This document shows positions 16,578-25,503 of a stretch of DNA of 45,387 nucleotides, piece by piece (positions within the stretch are counted from its first letter, which is position 1; each line of letters begins with the position of its first letter). This DNA comes from Candidatus Berkelbacteria bacterium. GTDB lineage: Bacteria; Patescibacteriota; UBA1384; DTJR01. The DNA lies in the NCBI GenBank assembly GCA_026397175.1, contig JAPLVK010000018.1:7413-52799 (forward strand). Reading direction: 5' to 3'. Below the pieces are notes generated by a model. The model was given only the letters and a program-made list of their open reading frames with translations. It was not told the origin of the DNA and did no database searches. A program made the position numbers and the translations under genes.

Positions 16578-18013
16578 AAAAAATATTTGATCGTTCATCT
16601 CTGATCGTCTATTTATCAGTCCTTGTTGGGCTGATTGCGGTTTGCGCGGTTATTTTTGCGTTTAAGCCACTCTACGCTCAAGTAGTCATGGTTGTTATAT
16701 TTTCGTTTTTAGTCCTTTTTCCAATTTTAATTAAAAATCCGGAATTCGGCCTCGCGATTGTCGGCTTTTTTCTCCCGTTTGAAAGAGTGCCGTCAATTGA
16801 TATCGGAGGGATGTCGGTTAAGGTAAATTACATTCTGATTTTGCTGGTTCTCATAATGTATATCTCGGTTAAGGGCTTTAGAAAAGAACTCAAACTGCCG
16901 AAAGATCCGATTATTTGGGCCCTCGTAATTTTTCTAATTTCAATATCCTTTTCTCTAACGCAGGCGGTTGATTTTTCGCGCGCTTTGCAGGTTTTTGCAT
17001 TTACGGCGTTAATGGGGATTGTCTATTTTACGGTTTCGATGGTGGCGCAAGACAAAAAATCAATAATTTTAATCGTTAAAGGAATTTTAATCGGCGCCGC
17101 CGCTTCGGTTTTGTTTGGACTTTATCAATTTTTGGGCGACATGGTTGGCCTGCCAAATTCAATTACGCTTTTAAAAGAGGGTTATGACAAATCAACTTTT
17201 GGGTTTGCTCGCGTTCAAGCCGGCGCGCAGGAACCGCTTTATTTTGCAAACTACATTTTTATTCCACTCGCCATTTCTCTTGTTCTTTTGATTCGCGATA
17301 AAGCACGAGAAATTTTTCCAAAATGGTTTGTTGTGCTTTTGACGATTGGGCTTTTGCTGAATTTCATTTTGACGATTTCAAGAGGAGCATTTATAGCGGC
17401 TGGCGTAACTTTTGTTGTTTTGTTGATCGTGCAAGCAAAAAGAATTTTTCGCATCCATATTATTTTGCCGACTGTTTTGATTATTGGAGTGGTTTTGATC
17501 GGTGTTTATCTTGCCCTTTTAAAAAGCGAACCCAGAGCAATTGACGAATATATCGGGCATCTTTTTGTGAATGACCGGCAAGTGGGGGAATCAGTTGTGA
17601 TGCGATTATCCGCTTCGGAGCAAGCCCTTGAAATGTTTTCCAATAATCAATTAGTTGGAGTTGGGCTTGGCAATTTTGGGCCGGCCACTCTCTCTTACCC
17701 CAGTGCAAAACCGGATGACGGCTGGCCGATTGTCAATAACGAATATTTGGAAATGTTGGCCGAAACGGGAATCGTTGGATTCATCGGCTTTTTGATTTTG
17801 TTTGGAGCGGTTTTTATCCGCTCAATCATCGCTTTTTTTAAAAGCAAGGATCAACTTTTAAAAACCTTGATGCTTGGTTTGATTTTGGCGTTTTTAGCAA
17901 TCATGGTGCAATACGCCACTTTTTCCACCATTTACATCTTTCACATTTGGTTTTTGATGGGAATGATGGGAGCAGTAAGTAATTTAACAATTAAACAATT
18001 AAGCAATTCATAA
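16574..18013 (+). CDS. O-antigen ligase/polymerase-like membrane protein (Wzy/WaaL family)
   Basis: A 479-residue protein with about 12 hydrophobic helices. It contains the family pattern TISRGAFIAAGVT, a large periplasmic loop with GVGLGNFGPATLSYPS, and NEYLEMLAETGIVGFIGFLI. These fit the O-antigen ligase domain (WaaL/Wzy), which polymerises or attaches glycan chains outside the membrane. It overlaps the preceding GT4 by four bases. The last residues (TIKQLSNS) are encoded by the start of an intergenic octamer repeat, so the natural C-terminus has been overwritten. Confidence 0.85.
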   Translation: MKKIFDRSSLIVYLSVLVGLIAVCAVIFAFKPLYAQVVMVVIFSFLVLFPILIKNPEFGLAIVGFFLPFERVPSIDIGGMSVKVNYILILLVLIMYISVKGFRKELKLPKDPIIWALVIFLISISFSLTQAVDFSRALQVFAFTALMGIVYFTVSMVAQDKKSIILIVKGILIGAAASVLFGLYQFLGDMVGLPNSITLLKEGYDKSTFGFARVQAGAQEPLYFANYIFIPLAISLVLLIRDKAREIFPKWFVVLLTIGLLLNFILTISRGAFIAAGVTFVVLLIVQAKRIFRIHIILPTVLIIGVVLIGVYLALLKSEPRAIDEYIGHLFVNDRQVGESVVMRLSASEQALEMFSNNQLVGVGLGNFGPATLSYPSAKPDDGWPIVNNEYLEMLAETGIVGFIGFLILFGAVFIRSIIAFFKSKDQLLKTLMLGLILAFLAIMVQYATFSTIYIFHIWFLMGMMGAVSNLTIKQLSNS

Positions 18014-18117
18014 ATTAAACAATTGAGCAATTATTCAATTAGACAATTAGAATACAAATTAAGAAATTCATGAATTCATAAATTGTTTAATTGATTAATT
18101 GTCTAATTGATAAATTA
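17988..18117. repeat. 8-bp-period array in inverted orientation
   Basis: CAATTNNN octamers run from 17988 to about 18051 with one interruption. From 18081 to 18117 the complementary AATTGNNN octamers follow, so the whole is a long imperfect inverted repeat between the two ligase-like genes. It is the same unit as the array at 13252-13331. Confidence 0.75.
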
Positions 18118-18123
18118 TTTAAT

Positions 18124-19257
18124 ATGAAATCGATTACCCGCTATCTAGCATATATCACCATCCTGGCTCTTCCTTTATATATTGTCAGATTTTCGATCGG
18201 GCCGATTCCGACGACGGTTTTGGAAGTTCTAATTTATCTTACATTTTTGTTTTCACTTTTTTCGGGCTCTCTTAAAGGGATTTTTAAAAATAAACTGTTT
18301 TATTTTGGACTAATCTTTGTGGCCGTAACATTTATCGGGGTCTTGGTTGATCCGGATAAAACCCGGGCGCTTGGACTTTATAAGGCCTATTTTGTGGATG
18401 GATTTTTATTATTTACAGCGATAATCAATTGTGAAAAAGAAGAAAAAAAGACAATTTTAAACCTTATAATTCTCGCCGGTTTGATAACTTCGCTAAACGC
18501 GCTTTTGCAATATTATTTTGGTATTCGAGCGCAAGATAACCGACTTTTGGATTTAGACCGATTAAGCCCGAATTATTTGGCCATGTTTATTTCGCCGATT
18601 TTGATTTTGTCGTTGGGGCAGATGATTATCAAAATAAAAGAGAAAATATTTTATTTATATTTGTCTTTGTCTTTGGTTTTTATTTTTGCGCTTTTTTTGA
18701 CCGGGTCTCGCGGGGCAATAATTGGTGTTTTGGGCGGGGCAATAATTTTGATTTCCCAAATTGTGGGGAATAAATATTCAAAAAAAGCGCAAAAAATATT
18801 TATTATTTCATCATTAATTTTGCTAATTTTGGCAACGGCTTATGTTTTTAAACCAAAATGGTCTGACATGGGAAGAGCCGGCAGCTCCTCAAATATCAGA
18901 TATTATATTTGGTCAACCAGCGTTGAGATCATCAAGAAAAATCCGATTTTGGGCGTCGGGCTTTCTAATTTTCAGGACTACTTCAGTAATTTGACAAAAG
19001 ATCGCATTAATTATCCCGAATTTATTTCCCCACAAGCTCTAACGGCGCACAATTTGTATATTCAACTTTATCTTGCCGGCTCGATATTTTCTTTAATTGC
19101 TTTTGTAATTTTTGTCGCAAGTGTTTTGAAAAAAAACAAAAATGCCATTGTCTTAGCCGCGCTTGTGGCGATCTTGGTTTATGGTTTAGTTGACACCCCG
19201 ATTTTCAAAAACGATCTGGCGGTGCTGTTTTGGATAGTGTTGGCGATAGGGATATAA
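18124..19257 (+). CDS. Second O-antigen ligase-like membrane protein
   Basis: A 377-residue polytopic protein. It carries the same signatures as its neighbour: LTGSRGAIIGVLGG, then NPILGVGLSNFQDYFSN and TAHNLYIQLYLAGSIFSLIAF, which are typical of the WaaL/Wzy O-antigen ligase domain. The start at 18124 is preferred because the upstream in-frame codons are made only of octamer repeat. No good Shine-Dalgarno is visible. Having two ligase-like enzymes suggests separate polymerase and ligase roles, or two acceptors (inference). Confidence 0.82.
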   Translation: MKSITRYLAYITILALPLYIVRFSIGPIPTTVLEVLIYLTFLFSLFSGSLKGIFKNKLFYFGLIFVAVTFIGVLVDPDKTRALGLYKAYFVDGFLLFTAIINCEKEEKKTILNLIILAGLITSLNALLQYYFGIRAQDNRLLDLDRLSPNYLAMFISPILILSLGQMIIKIKEKIFYLYLSLSLVFIFALFLTGSRGAIIGVLGGAIILISQIVGNKYSKKAQKIFIISSLILLILATAYVFKPKWSDMGRAGSSSNIRYYIWSTSVEIIKKNPILGVGLSNFQDYFSNLTKDRINYPEFISPQALTAHNLYIQLYLAGSIFSLIAFVIFVASVLKKNKNAIVLAALVAILVYGLVDTPIFKNDLAVLFWIVLAIGI

Positions 19258-19278
19258 AAAATCCATAAGACAATAACT

Positions 19279-19347
19279 GAATAATGAATCTAGAATTATG
19301 AATGGGAATAATAAAACCATAATTCGTAATTCATGATTCGTAATTCA
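19279..19347. repeat. 7-bp-period inverted array, copy 2
   Basis: The left arm is GAATAATGAATCTAGAATTA-type heptamers. The right arm is ATAATTCGTAATTCATGATT-type, complementary with the same 7-bp period. It lies between the second ligase-like gene and the next GT4, matching the position of copy 1 before the first GT4. Confidence 0.78.
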
Positions 19348-19412
19348 AAAATCGTGGCCGCAGACAACGAACAGGTACAAATTTACAAGCAGATAGAAGG
19401 GAAGTACTTAAA

Positions 19413-20531
19413 GTGAGAATAGCCATCGACATAACCAGAGCAATTATCGAAAATGCGGGGATTGGCCGGTACTCGTTTGAAATTTCGCAAAAAATGATTG
19501 ATCAAGGCACGGAGGATCATTTTTTAATTTATTCGACGCATTTTCGGGATGACGAAGAAAAACAAAAAAAATTTAACTCGTTTAAAAGAAAAAATGTAGA
19601 GCTCAAACGGCTAAAAATTCCCGGAAAAGTCAAAGAAATTTTGTGGGGATTAAAACTTGATTTTTTAAAAAAATTTCTTGACGACTCCGAAGTGTTATTT
19701 GCGCCAAGTTTTTTTGAGGTGGGGCTTGGTTTTAAAATCCCGCAGGTGGTTGCAATTCACGATATGACCCATTTTTTATTTCCCGATCAGAGGGGCGTGC
19801 GGCTCTCGCGATATTTGTCTAAAAGAACTTTAGATGTTTTAAAGATTGCTAAAAAAGTGATTTGTATTTCAAATTCAACCCGAAAAGATGTGCTAAAGTT
19901 ATCAAAAGTCAATCCGGAAATTGTCGAAATTATTTATCCCGGGCGTAAAATTTTTTCAAAAATAGCGGGAGTTCTCCCGAATAATTTGAAAAAAGATAGC
20001 TATATTTTATCGGTCGGCACGATTGAACCGCGCAAAAATTTGACCGGACTTTTTGAAGCGTATTCTCGTCTTGGCGAAAAACTGCAGCAGCAATATCCGC
20101 TGGTGGTGGCCGGAGGTCGCGGCTGGAATGAAGGCAAAATTTTTGAAAAATTAAAAGAGCTTAATTTACAAAATAAAGTCATTTTCACGGGCTTTGTAGA
20201 AGATGAAATTTTGGCGCGCCTCTATACCGATTGCAAGATTTTTATTTACCCGTCTTTATATGAGGGTTTCGGATTACCGGTTTTGGAGGCGATGAGCTTC
20301 GGCGCGCCAACAATTACCTCAAATATTTCGTCAATGCCGGAAGTAATTGGCGATGCGGGAATTTTGGTTGATCCAAAAAACCCGGAGCAAATTTCAAAAG
20401 CAATCGAAGCCCTGATTAGCCAAGATAAAATACGAAACGATTTATCAAAAAAAGCACTCATTAAATCCCTTAACTTTAGCTGGGATTTTGCGGCGCAGGA
20501 AACTTTGGACTTGATTAAATCAGCCAAGTAA
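19413..20531 (+). CDS. GT4-family glycosyltransferase
   Basis: A 372-residue GT-B enzyme, paralogous to the one at 15480: MRIAIDITRAIIENAGIGRY at the N-terminus, then [27 protein letters not shown] and SMPEVIGDAGILVDP in the sugar-nucleotide domain. It probably acts on the cytoplasmic face in glycan assembly. The start codon is GTG, with AGAAGGGA about 6-13 bp upstream. The 60 bp before the start resemble those before the other GT4, suggesting that gene plus leader was duplicated. Confidence 0.9.
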   Translation: MRIAIDITRAIIENAGIGRYSFEISQKMIDQGTEDHFLIYSTHFRDDEEKQKKFNSFKRKNVELKRLKIPGKVKEILWGLKLDFLKKFLDDSEVLFAPSFFEVGLGFKIPQVVAIHDMTHFLFPDQRGVRLSRYLSKRTLDVLKIAKKVICISNSTRKDVLKLSKVNPEIVEIIYPGRKIFSKIAGVLPNNLKKDSYILSVGTIEPRKNLTGLFEAYSRLGEKLQQQYPLVVAGGRGWNEGKIFEKLKELNLQNKVIFTGFVEDEILARLYTDCKIFIYPSLYEGFGLPVLEAMSFGAPTITSNISSMPEVIGDAGILVDPKNPEQISKAIEALISQDKIRNDLSKKALIKSLNFSWDFAAQETLDLIKSAK

Positions 20532-20545
20532 TCTATATTAGGCAA

Positions 20546-21697
20546 ATGAAAATGCCGAGAACATTTCTTCAAAGGAAAAAATATTTAAAGTTGGCTCAAT
20601 GTCTCAAAGTCATTGGGGCGATATTTTTGTTGTTTGTGGGCTGGCGACTCGCTATGATCGCGGTCTTATATATCGCTCATTTTAAAATTCCATTAAATGA
20701 CTTGGCCGCCAAACCAACTCAAGATTTTTGGGATTTTTCTCAAAATTATGACGCGGGAAATTTTATTGATATCGCAAGAGTTGGTTACAATAAAGTGACC
20801 GCCGCATTTTTCCCCGGCTTTCCTCTTTTAATTTTTGCTGCGGCCAAACTTTTTCATACAACCAAGCTGGCGGTTGTTTCTTTGGTTTTGGCTAATATTT
20901 TGACTCTGGGGGCAATGGTTCAAATGTATAGATACGCAAAATTGACTTCAGATGACGAGACGGCGTGGGAATCAATGGTTTTGATGATTGCTTTTCCATT
21001 TTCGATTTTTCTAGCTCTTGGATACAGCGAACCGCTTTTTTTATTTGCCGCAATTTCCAGCTTTTTAATGGTAAAAAAAGGCAAGTTTATCGAGGCGGGA
21101 ATTTTCGGAGCAGTTGCCGGCGCGACGCGGCTTGTTGGCACGGTTTTAATTATTCCGCTTTTGATTGAAGCCATAATTTACGCTGTCAAACATAGAAGTT
21201 ATTTTCGTCCACTTGGAGTATTTTTGGCCTTGGGCGGAATTATCGGTGTCGGACTTTATTATCGGCATGTTTTAGGTGATCCTCTGGCATGGCTTCATAG
21301 CTATGGACCCACAACTTGGAATCGCTCGATTGGTCTTGGCGCTTTTTATAATTTAAAATCCGATCTAATCATAATTTTTCATAAAGTGAATATGAACAAT
21401 GATACATTTATTCTGCCATGGACCGAGGTTTTCGCGGTTTCATTCGCGCTTTTTGGTACAATTGTGTTGGCTTTTCAAAAAAAATGGTCGGAACTTGTTT
21501 TTGTGGTCTTGGGGATGGCGGTGATTTTGTCTTCCGGAAGCTTAGTGAGTATCAACCGATATGTTATTTCTTTTTTCCCGCTTTTTATCGCGACAGCATC
21601 GCTTACCAAAAAAGTTAAATATTTAATCGCATTTCTTTTTCTGCCCTTGGCCGGGCTTTATATGGCGATGTTTTCCAAGGGGTGGTGGGTTGGATAA
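20546..21697 (+). CDS. PIG-V-like GT-C mannosyltransferase
   Basis: A 383-residue membrane protein with about 10 helices. The signatures of the PIG-V/Gpi18-like family are visible: YDAGNFIDIARVGY followed by AAFFPGFPLLI, FPFSIFLALGYSEPLFLF and GAVAGATRLVGT. These GT-C enzymes use polyprenyl-phosphate sugars, usually mannose, on the outer face of the membrane. The DPM1-like proteins at 24748 and 30208 could supply the donor. The stop overlaps the next start by one base (TAATG). Confidence 0.78.
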   Translation: MKMPRTFLQRKKYLKLAQCLKVIGAIFLLFVGWRLAMIAVLYIAHFKIPLNDLAAKPTQDFWDFSQNYDAGNFIDIARVGYNKVTAAFFPGFPLLIFAAAKLFHTTKLAVVSLVLANILTLGAMVQMYRYAKLTSDDETAWESMVLMIAFPFSIFLALGYSEPLFLFAAISSFLMVKKGKFIEAGIFGAVAGATRLVGTVLIIPLLIEAIIYAVKHRSYFRPLGVFLALGGIIGVGLYYRHVLGDPLAWLHSYGPTTWNRSIGLGAFYNLKSDLIIIFHKVNMNNDTFILPWTEVFAVSFALFGTIVLAFQKKWSELVFVVLGMAVILSSGSLVSINRYVISFFPLFIATASLTKKVKYLIAFLFLPLAGLYMAMFSKGWWVG

Positions 21698-23529
21698 TGA
21701 AAAATTGGTTTGAGAATTTTAAGAAATTATTGGTTGCACTTTTGCTTGAGGCCTTGGCAATTAAGGTCGTTTTGAGATATAACATTGCCACTCAAATTCA
21801 TAAATTTCACAATATTTGGTTTCTTCTAATTTTTATTTTGATCGTGGTCGGGGTTTGGCTGCTGACAGTAAAAGTCAAATTTTCAAAAAGATCCCTAAAT
21901 TGGCTCATAGCAATTTTGTCCGCCTCGATTTTGTTTCAATATATTTTAAGTGCTTTGCAAATTGAAAAAATCGCGCCGCATCAAATTCCCATAGGGAAAA
22001 TTTTGACCCTTGAACCGTGGTTTTATATTGCCGTTTCGTTTTCTTTGGCTTCAAGTTACCTGATCGTTAAAATCGTCAGTCATCTTTTTAAAAAATTCGA
22101 AAAATTCGATTTTCCAAATTGCTCAAACTGGATAATTTTTGCCTTTTCGGTTCTGCTATACTCCGTTTTGTCGGTACAAAGACATAGTATCTTTCGCTCT
22201 TTTACCATGGATTTAGCGGGGTATGATCAGGCGATTTATTTATTGAGTCGGTTTCAGACCCCTGTTTCGACCATTTATCATTTTAAAAATCTTTTGGGCG
22301 ATCATTTTGAACCGATTTTGGCAATTTTGTCGCCGCTTTATCGGCTGGGTTTTAATGTCAAGAGTGTTTTGGTTGCGCAGGCCGTTTTCTTTTCTTTAAG
22401 TATTTTTCCAATTTACGCAATTGCAAAAAAATATCTAAAAAGCAATCTTTCGGCTGCGCTGATTTCACTTTCTCTCGTCTTTTTTATTGGCGTGCAAGAC
22501 GCGCTTGAGTTTGATTTTCACCCGTTGATTTTGGCAGTGCCGGCTTTGGCATATGCGATTTATTTTATCGAGGAAAACAAGTTATGGGGATTTTTAGCGA
22601 GCGTTTTGGTCGGATTTTTATCCAAAGAGGTCTTTGCCATTTACGCAATATTTTTGGGAATTTATACAATATTCAAGAAAAAATATTGGTGGGGGATTGC
22701 GGCAATTTTTCTTGGCGTTACTTGGTATTTTTTAGCGATTAAGGTTTTTATTCCACGACTTTCCGGTGGTGCGTATTTATACATAGGGGCATATCATGAT
22801 TTGGGCGCTAACGCAGGGCAGATTTTAAAAACCATGATTACCAAGCCGATTTACACTTTGCAAATTTTCTTTTTTCCGGAGGTCAAAATTGTTTCGATGC
22901 TGGCAATATTATCTTCGGCCTGCTTTTTATCTTTTTTCGCCCCGAGCGCTTTAATTTTAATTTTGCCAATGTTCGGCGAAAAATATTTATCAATTGACCG
23001 CTCGAATGCTTGGGTCATGTGGTGGCACTATACCGTTACATTGGCGCCGGTTTTATTTTACAGCGCAATTTTGGGAGTTGCTAAAATAAAAGAAAAATTT
23101 TCAAACAAAAAATTAATTATCTTGTCTTTATCTCTGGCAATATTTTTTTCAACAATTTTAACGGCTACAATTTATTATGGAAAGCCGCCCTACACTACGC
23201 CGCTATTCAAGGTTTTCACCGGAAAATTTTATCGCGTTGGCGACCATTTAAAAAATGTCGAAATCAGTTTGAAAAAAATCCCGCAGGACACTTGTGTGAT
23301 TGCGCAAGATCAAGTTGCTCCCCACATCAGCGCCAGAGAGTGCATTTATCAACTAAAAAATATTGACGATTTAAGCCGCGCTGATTATTTGGTTTTCGAC
23401 TCCGCAATCGGTCACTGGCCGTACGAGGATGATCAATTTGCAGATATCGAAAGACCATATTTTAATAATCCGGCCTATAAAATTTTTGTGCAAGATGAGA
23501 CCTTGGTCATTTTTCAAAGGGTGAAATAA
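21697..23529 (+). CDS. DUF2079-like polytopic membrane protein, probable GT-C
   Basis: A 610-residue protein with about 12-13 hydrophobic helices. It has the DUF2079 hallmarks TMDLAGYDQAIYLLSRFQTP with GDHFEPILAILSPLYRL, and EFDFHPLILAVPALAYAIYF with GFLSKEVFA. DUF2079 proteins look like GT-C glycosyltransferases: an acidic motif after the first helix is followed by an extracytoplasmic C-terminal domain. The start at 21697 is chosen because it gives the TAATG overlap with the previous gene. Donor and acceptor are unknown. Confidence 0.75.
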   Translation: MKNWFENFKKLLVALLLEALAIKVVLRYNIATQIHKFHNIWFLLIFILIVVGVWLLTVKVKFSKRSLNWLIAILSASILFQYILSALQIEKIAPHQIPIGKILTLEPWFYIAVSFSLASSYLIVKIVSHLFKKFEKFDFPNCSNWIIFAFSVLLYSVLSVQRHSIFRSFTMDLAGYDQAIYLLSRFQTPVSTIYHFKNLLGDHFEPILAILSPLYRLGFNVKSVLVAQAVFFSLSIFPIYAIAKKYLKSNLSAALISLSLVFFIGVQDALEFDFHPLILAVPALAYAIYFIEENKLWGFLASVLVGFLSKEVFAIYAIFLGIYTIFKKKYWWGIAAIFLGVTWYFLAIKVFIPRLSGGAYLYIGAYHDLGANAGQILKTMITKPIYTLQIFFFPEVKIVSMLAILSSACFLSFFAPSALILILPMFGEKYLSIDRSNAWVMWWHYTVTLAPVLFYSAILGVAKIKEKFSNKKLIILSLSLAIFFSTILTATIYYGKPPYTTPLFKVFTGKFYRVGDHLKNVEISLKKIPQDTCVIAQDQVAPHISARECIYQLKNIDDLSRADYLVFDSAIGHWPYEDDQFADIERPYFNNPAYKIFVQDETLVIFQRVK

Positions 23530-24776
23530 TGCAGAAAGTAAAATCAAACGACAAAATTTTCTTCTGGATTTTTGTCTTTTTGGTCGCGTTATCTTTTATT
23601 TTTCGATTAATTTTAATCACGCGTCCCGGGCATATGGGCGATTTTCAGACAATTATGGGATGGCTTGGGGATGCTAACAGCCATTTTAGAAATTTTTATG
23701 TGTTGACTAATGCAAATTACGGTCCGCTTTATCCGATTTTGACTCAACCGTTAATTCACGCGGTCAATTTTGTGTCGCGCTTTACGGATTTTCAAACGGC
23801 CGGATGGATTGTGGACAGGGGAATTTTGTATTTTTTCGATGCCGTGCTTGCATATTTAATTTACAAACTTGTTTTGATAAAAGTTAGCAAAAACGCTGCT
23901 TATGCCGCGGTCTTATTTTATCTTTTAAATCCGATAATTTTTGCCGCTTCAAGTTTTTGGGGACAAACTGACAGTTTAATGATGATTTTTATGCTTTTGG
24001 CTTTTTGGTTTTTGCTCGATAAAAAATATCTCGCGGTAATTTTGACAGTCGGAATTTCGCTTTTAATCAAGCCAACACTGATTGCGATTTTGCCATTTTT
24101 TATTATTGTTTTATTACTCGAAAAGAAATTCAAAGAACTTGGAATCGGAATTTTGATTTTAGCGATTATATTTTATTTATTGAGTGCGATTTTCTTCGGA
24201 TTTGCTTTAATGGCGCAAATTAAATTTTATATCTCGACTTTATTTCTTAATAACTTAACGCCGCGCATGTCGGTAGGGGCCAGAAATTTATGGTTCATGT
24301 GGGGAGAGTTTAATTCGGATACCCTGACAGTTGCCGGATTTTCGGCCCATTTGTGGGGAACGCTATTATTGTTTTTGGCCAACTTGTTTGCCGCAATGGC
24401 ATATTTCAAAAAAAAGAACTTCTTATCGTTATCATTTGCATATTTGGTGGTTTTGTTCGGCTTTTATTTTTTGCCAACCCGCTCGCACGAAAGATACCAA
24501 ATTTTTTCGTTTTTGCCACTGATTTTTTTGATTGTATCTTTAAAAAAATGGTGGCTTATGGGGATTTTGTATTTGGTCTCGACAATAACTTTTGCGTATT
24601 TAATTTTGGCGATGGTTCCGCTTTTTAAAGTAAAATTTTTCGAAGATCTTTTAGCAAATAACAATCTCGGCAACATAGTTGTTCTGGTGAATTTGGGCTT
24701 ATATCTTGTTATGATTCTGATGGCGTGTTATTATTCACTTGAAAAAAATGGAAAAATCAAAGACAAAAAAATATAG
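23529..24776 (+). CDS. GT-C family membrane glycosyltransferase
   Basis: A 415-residue protein with about 10 helices. An early loop after the first helix (GHMGDFQTIMGWLGDANSHF) carries the acidic residues expected of GT-C enzymes. NYGPLYPILTQP, FWGQTDSLMMIF and the late motif RSHERYQIFSFLPLIF resemble ALG6/ALG8- or GT87-like mannosyl- or glucosyltransferases using lipid-phosphate sugars. It overlaps the previous gene by TAATG and the next by 29 bp, so it is part of the same transcript. Confidence 0.72.
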   Translation: MQKVKSNDKIFFWIFVFLVALSFIFRLILITRPGHMGDFQTIMGWLGDANSHFRNFYVLTNANYGPLYPILTQPLIHAVNFVSRFTDFQTAGWIVDRGILYFFDAVLAYLIYKLVLIKVSKNAAYAAVLFYLLNPIIFAASSFWGQTDSLMMIFMLLAFWFLLDKKYLAVILTVGISLLIKPTLIAILPFFIIVLLLEKKFKELGIGILILAIIFYLLSAIFFGFALMAQIKFYISTLFLNNLTPRMSVGARNLWFMWGEFNSDTLTVAGFSAHLWGTLLLFLANLFAAMAYFKKKNFLSLSFAYLVVLFGFYFLPTRSHERYQIFSFLPLIFLIVSLKKWWLMGILYLVSTITFAYLILAMVPLFKVKFFEDLLANNNLGNIVVLVNLGLYLVMILMACYYSLEKNGKIKDKKI

Positions 24777-25503
24777 CATTTCAATTTTCTTTCCGGCCTA
24801 TAACGAAGAGGAAAATATCGGGGCTTTGCTTGGTGAAACATTGAGAGAAGCAAAATTAATTACGGACGATTTTGAAATTATTGTTGTTGATGATGGCTCA
24901 AAAGATAAAACCGCCGCGAAGGTTCGCGACTGGGCAAAAAAAGATAAAAGAATCAAATTGGTCTGCCAAAAGAAAAACAGCGGTTACGGCGCGGCGGTTT
25001 GGGCGGGGTTTCAGGCCAGCAAAAAAAACTTGATTTTTTTCTCCGACTCTGACCGACAGTTTAAAATGAAGGAGATAAAAAATTTGATAAGGCACATTGG
25101 CAAACATGACGCGGTGGTGGGCTACAGAAATCCGAGGCGAGATCCGGCAATGCGTCTTTTAAATGCCTGGGGCTGGAAAATGCTGATAAGGCGAATTTTT
25201 AAATTTAAAATCAGAGATGTGGATTGCGCTTTTAAATTATTTAAGGCGGATAAGGTTAAAAACATCAAAGTTAAATCGCGAGGCGCGATGTTTTCGGCGG
25301 AACTGATGATCCGGCTTTTTGCCTCGGGCGCAAAAATAATTCAAGTTCCGGTCGGACATTACCCCAGAAAAGCCGGCAAACCAACCGGAGCCAGCCCAAA
25401 GGTTATCAAAAAAGCGTTTATTGAATTATTTGAAATTAAAGAAGAACTCAAACGAGATCTGGCTCATATCCCGGCCAAAAATCGAGCAATTAAATCTTTA
25501 TAA
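24748..25503 (+). CDS. GT2-family glycosyltransferase (DPM1-like)
   Basis: A 251-residue GT-A enzyme: FFPAYNEEENIGALL, IIVVDDGSKDKTAA, a SDSDRQF segment in the DxD position, and a final domain RGAMFSAELMIRLFASGAKI with PVGHYPRKAGKPTG. The closest known type is polyprenyl-phosphate sugar synthase without the C-terminal membrane domain. It would supply lipid-linked sugar to the GT-C enzymes just upstream. The ATG at 24748 is used rather than the upstream TTG. The 3' end overlaps the convergent gene at 25464 by 40 bp. Confidence 0.87.
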   Translation: MEKSKTKKYSISIFFPAYNEEENIGALLGETLREAKLITDDFEIIVVDDGSKDKTAAKVRDWAKKDKRIKLVCQKKNSGYGAAVWAGFQASKKNLIFFSDSDRQFKMKEIKNLIRHIGKHDAVVGYRNPRRDPAMRLLNAWGWKMLIRRIFKFKIRDVDCAFKLFKADKVKNIKVKSRGAMFSAELMIRLFASGAKIIQVPVGHYPRKAGKPTGASPKVIKKAFIELFEIKEELKRDLAHIPAKNRAIKSL

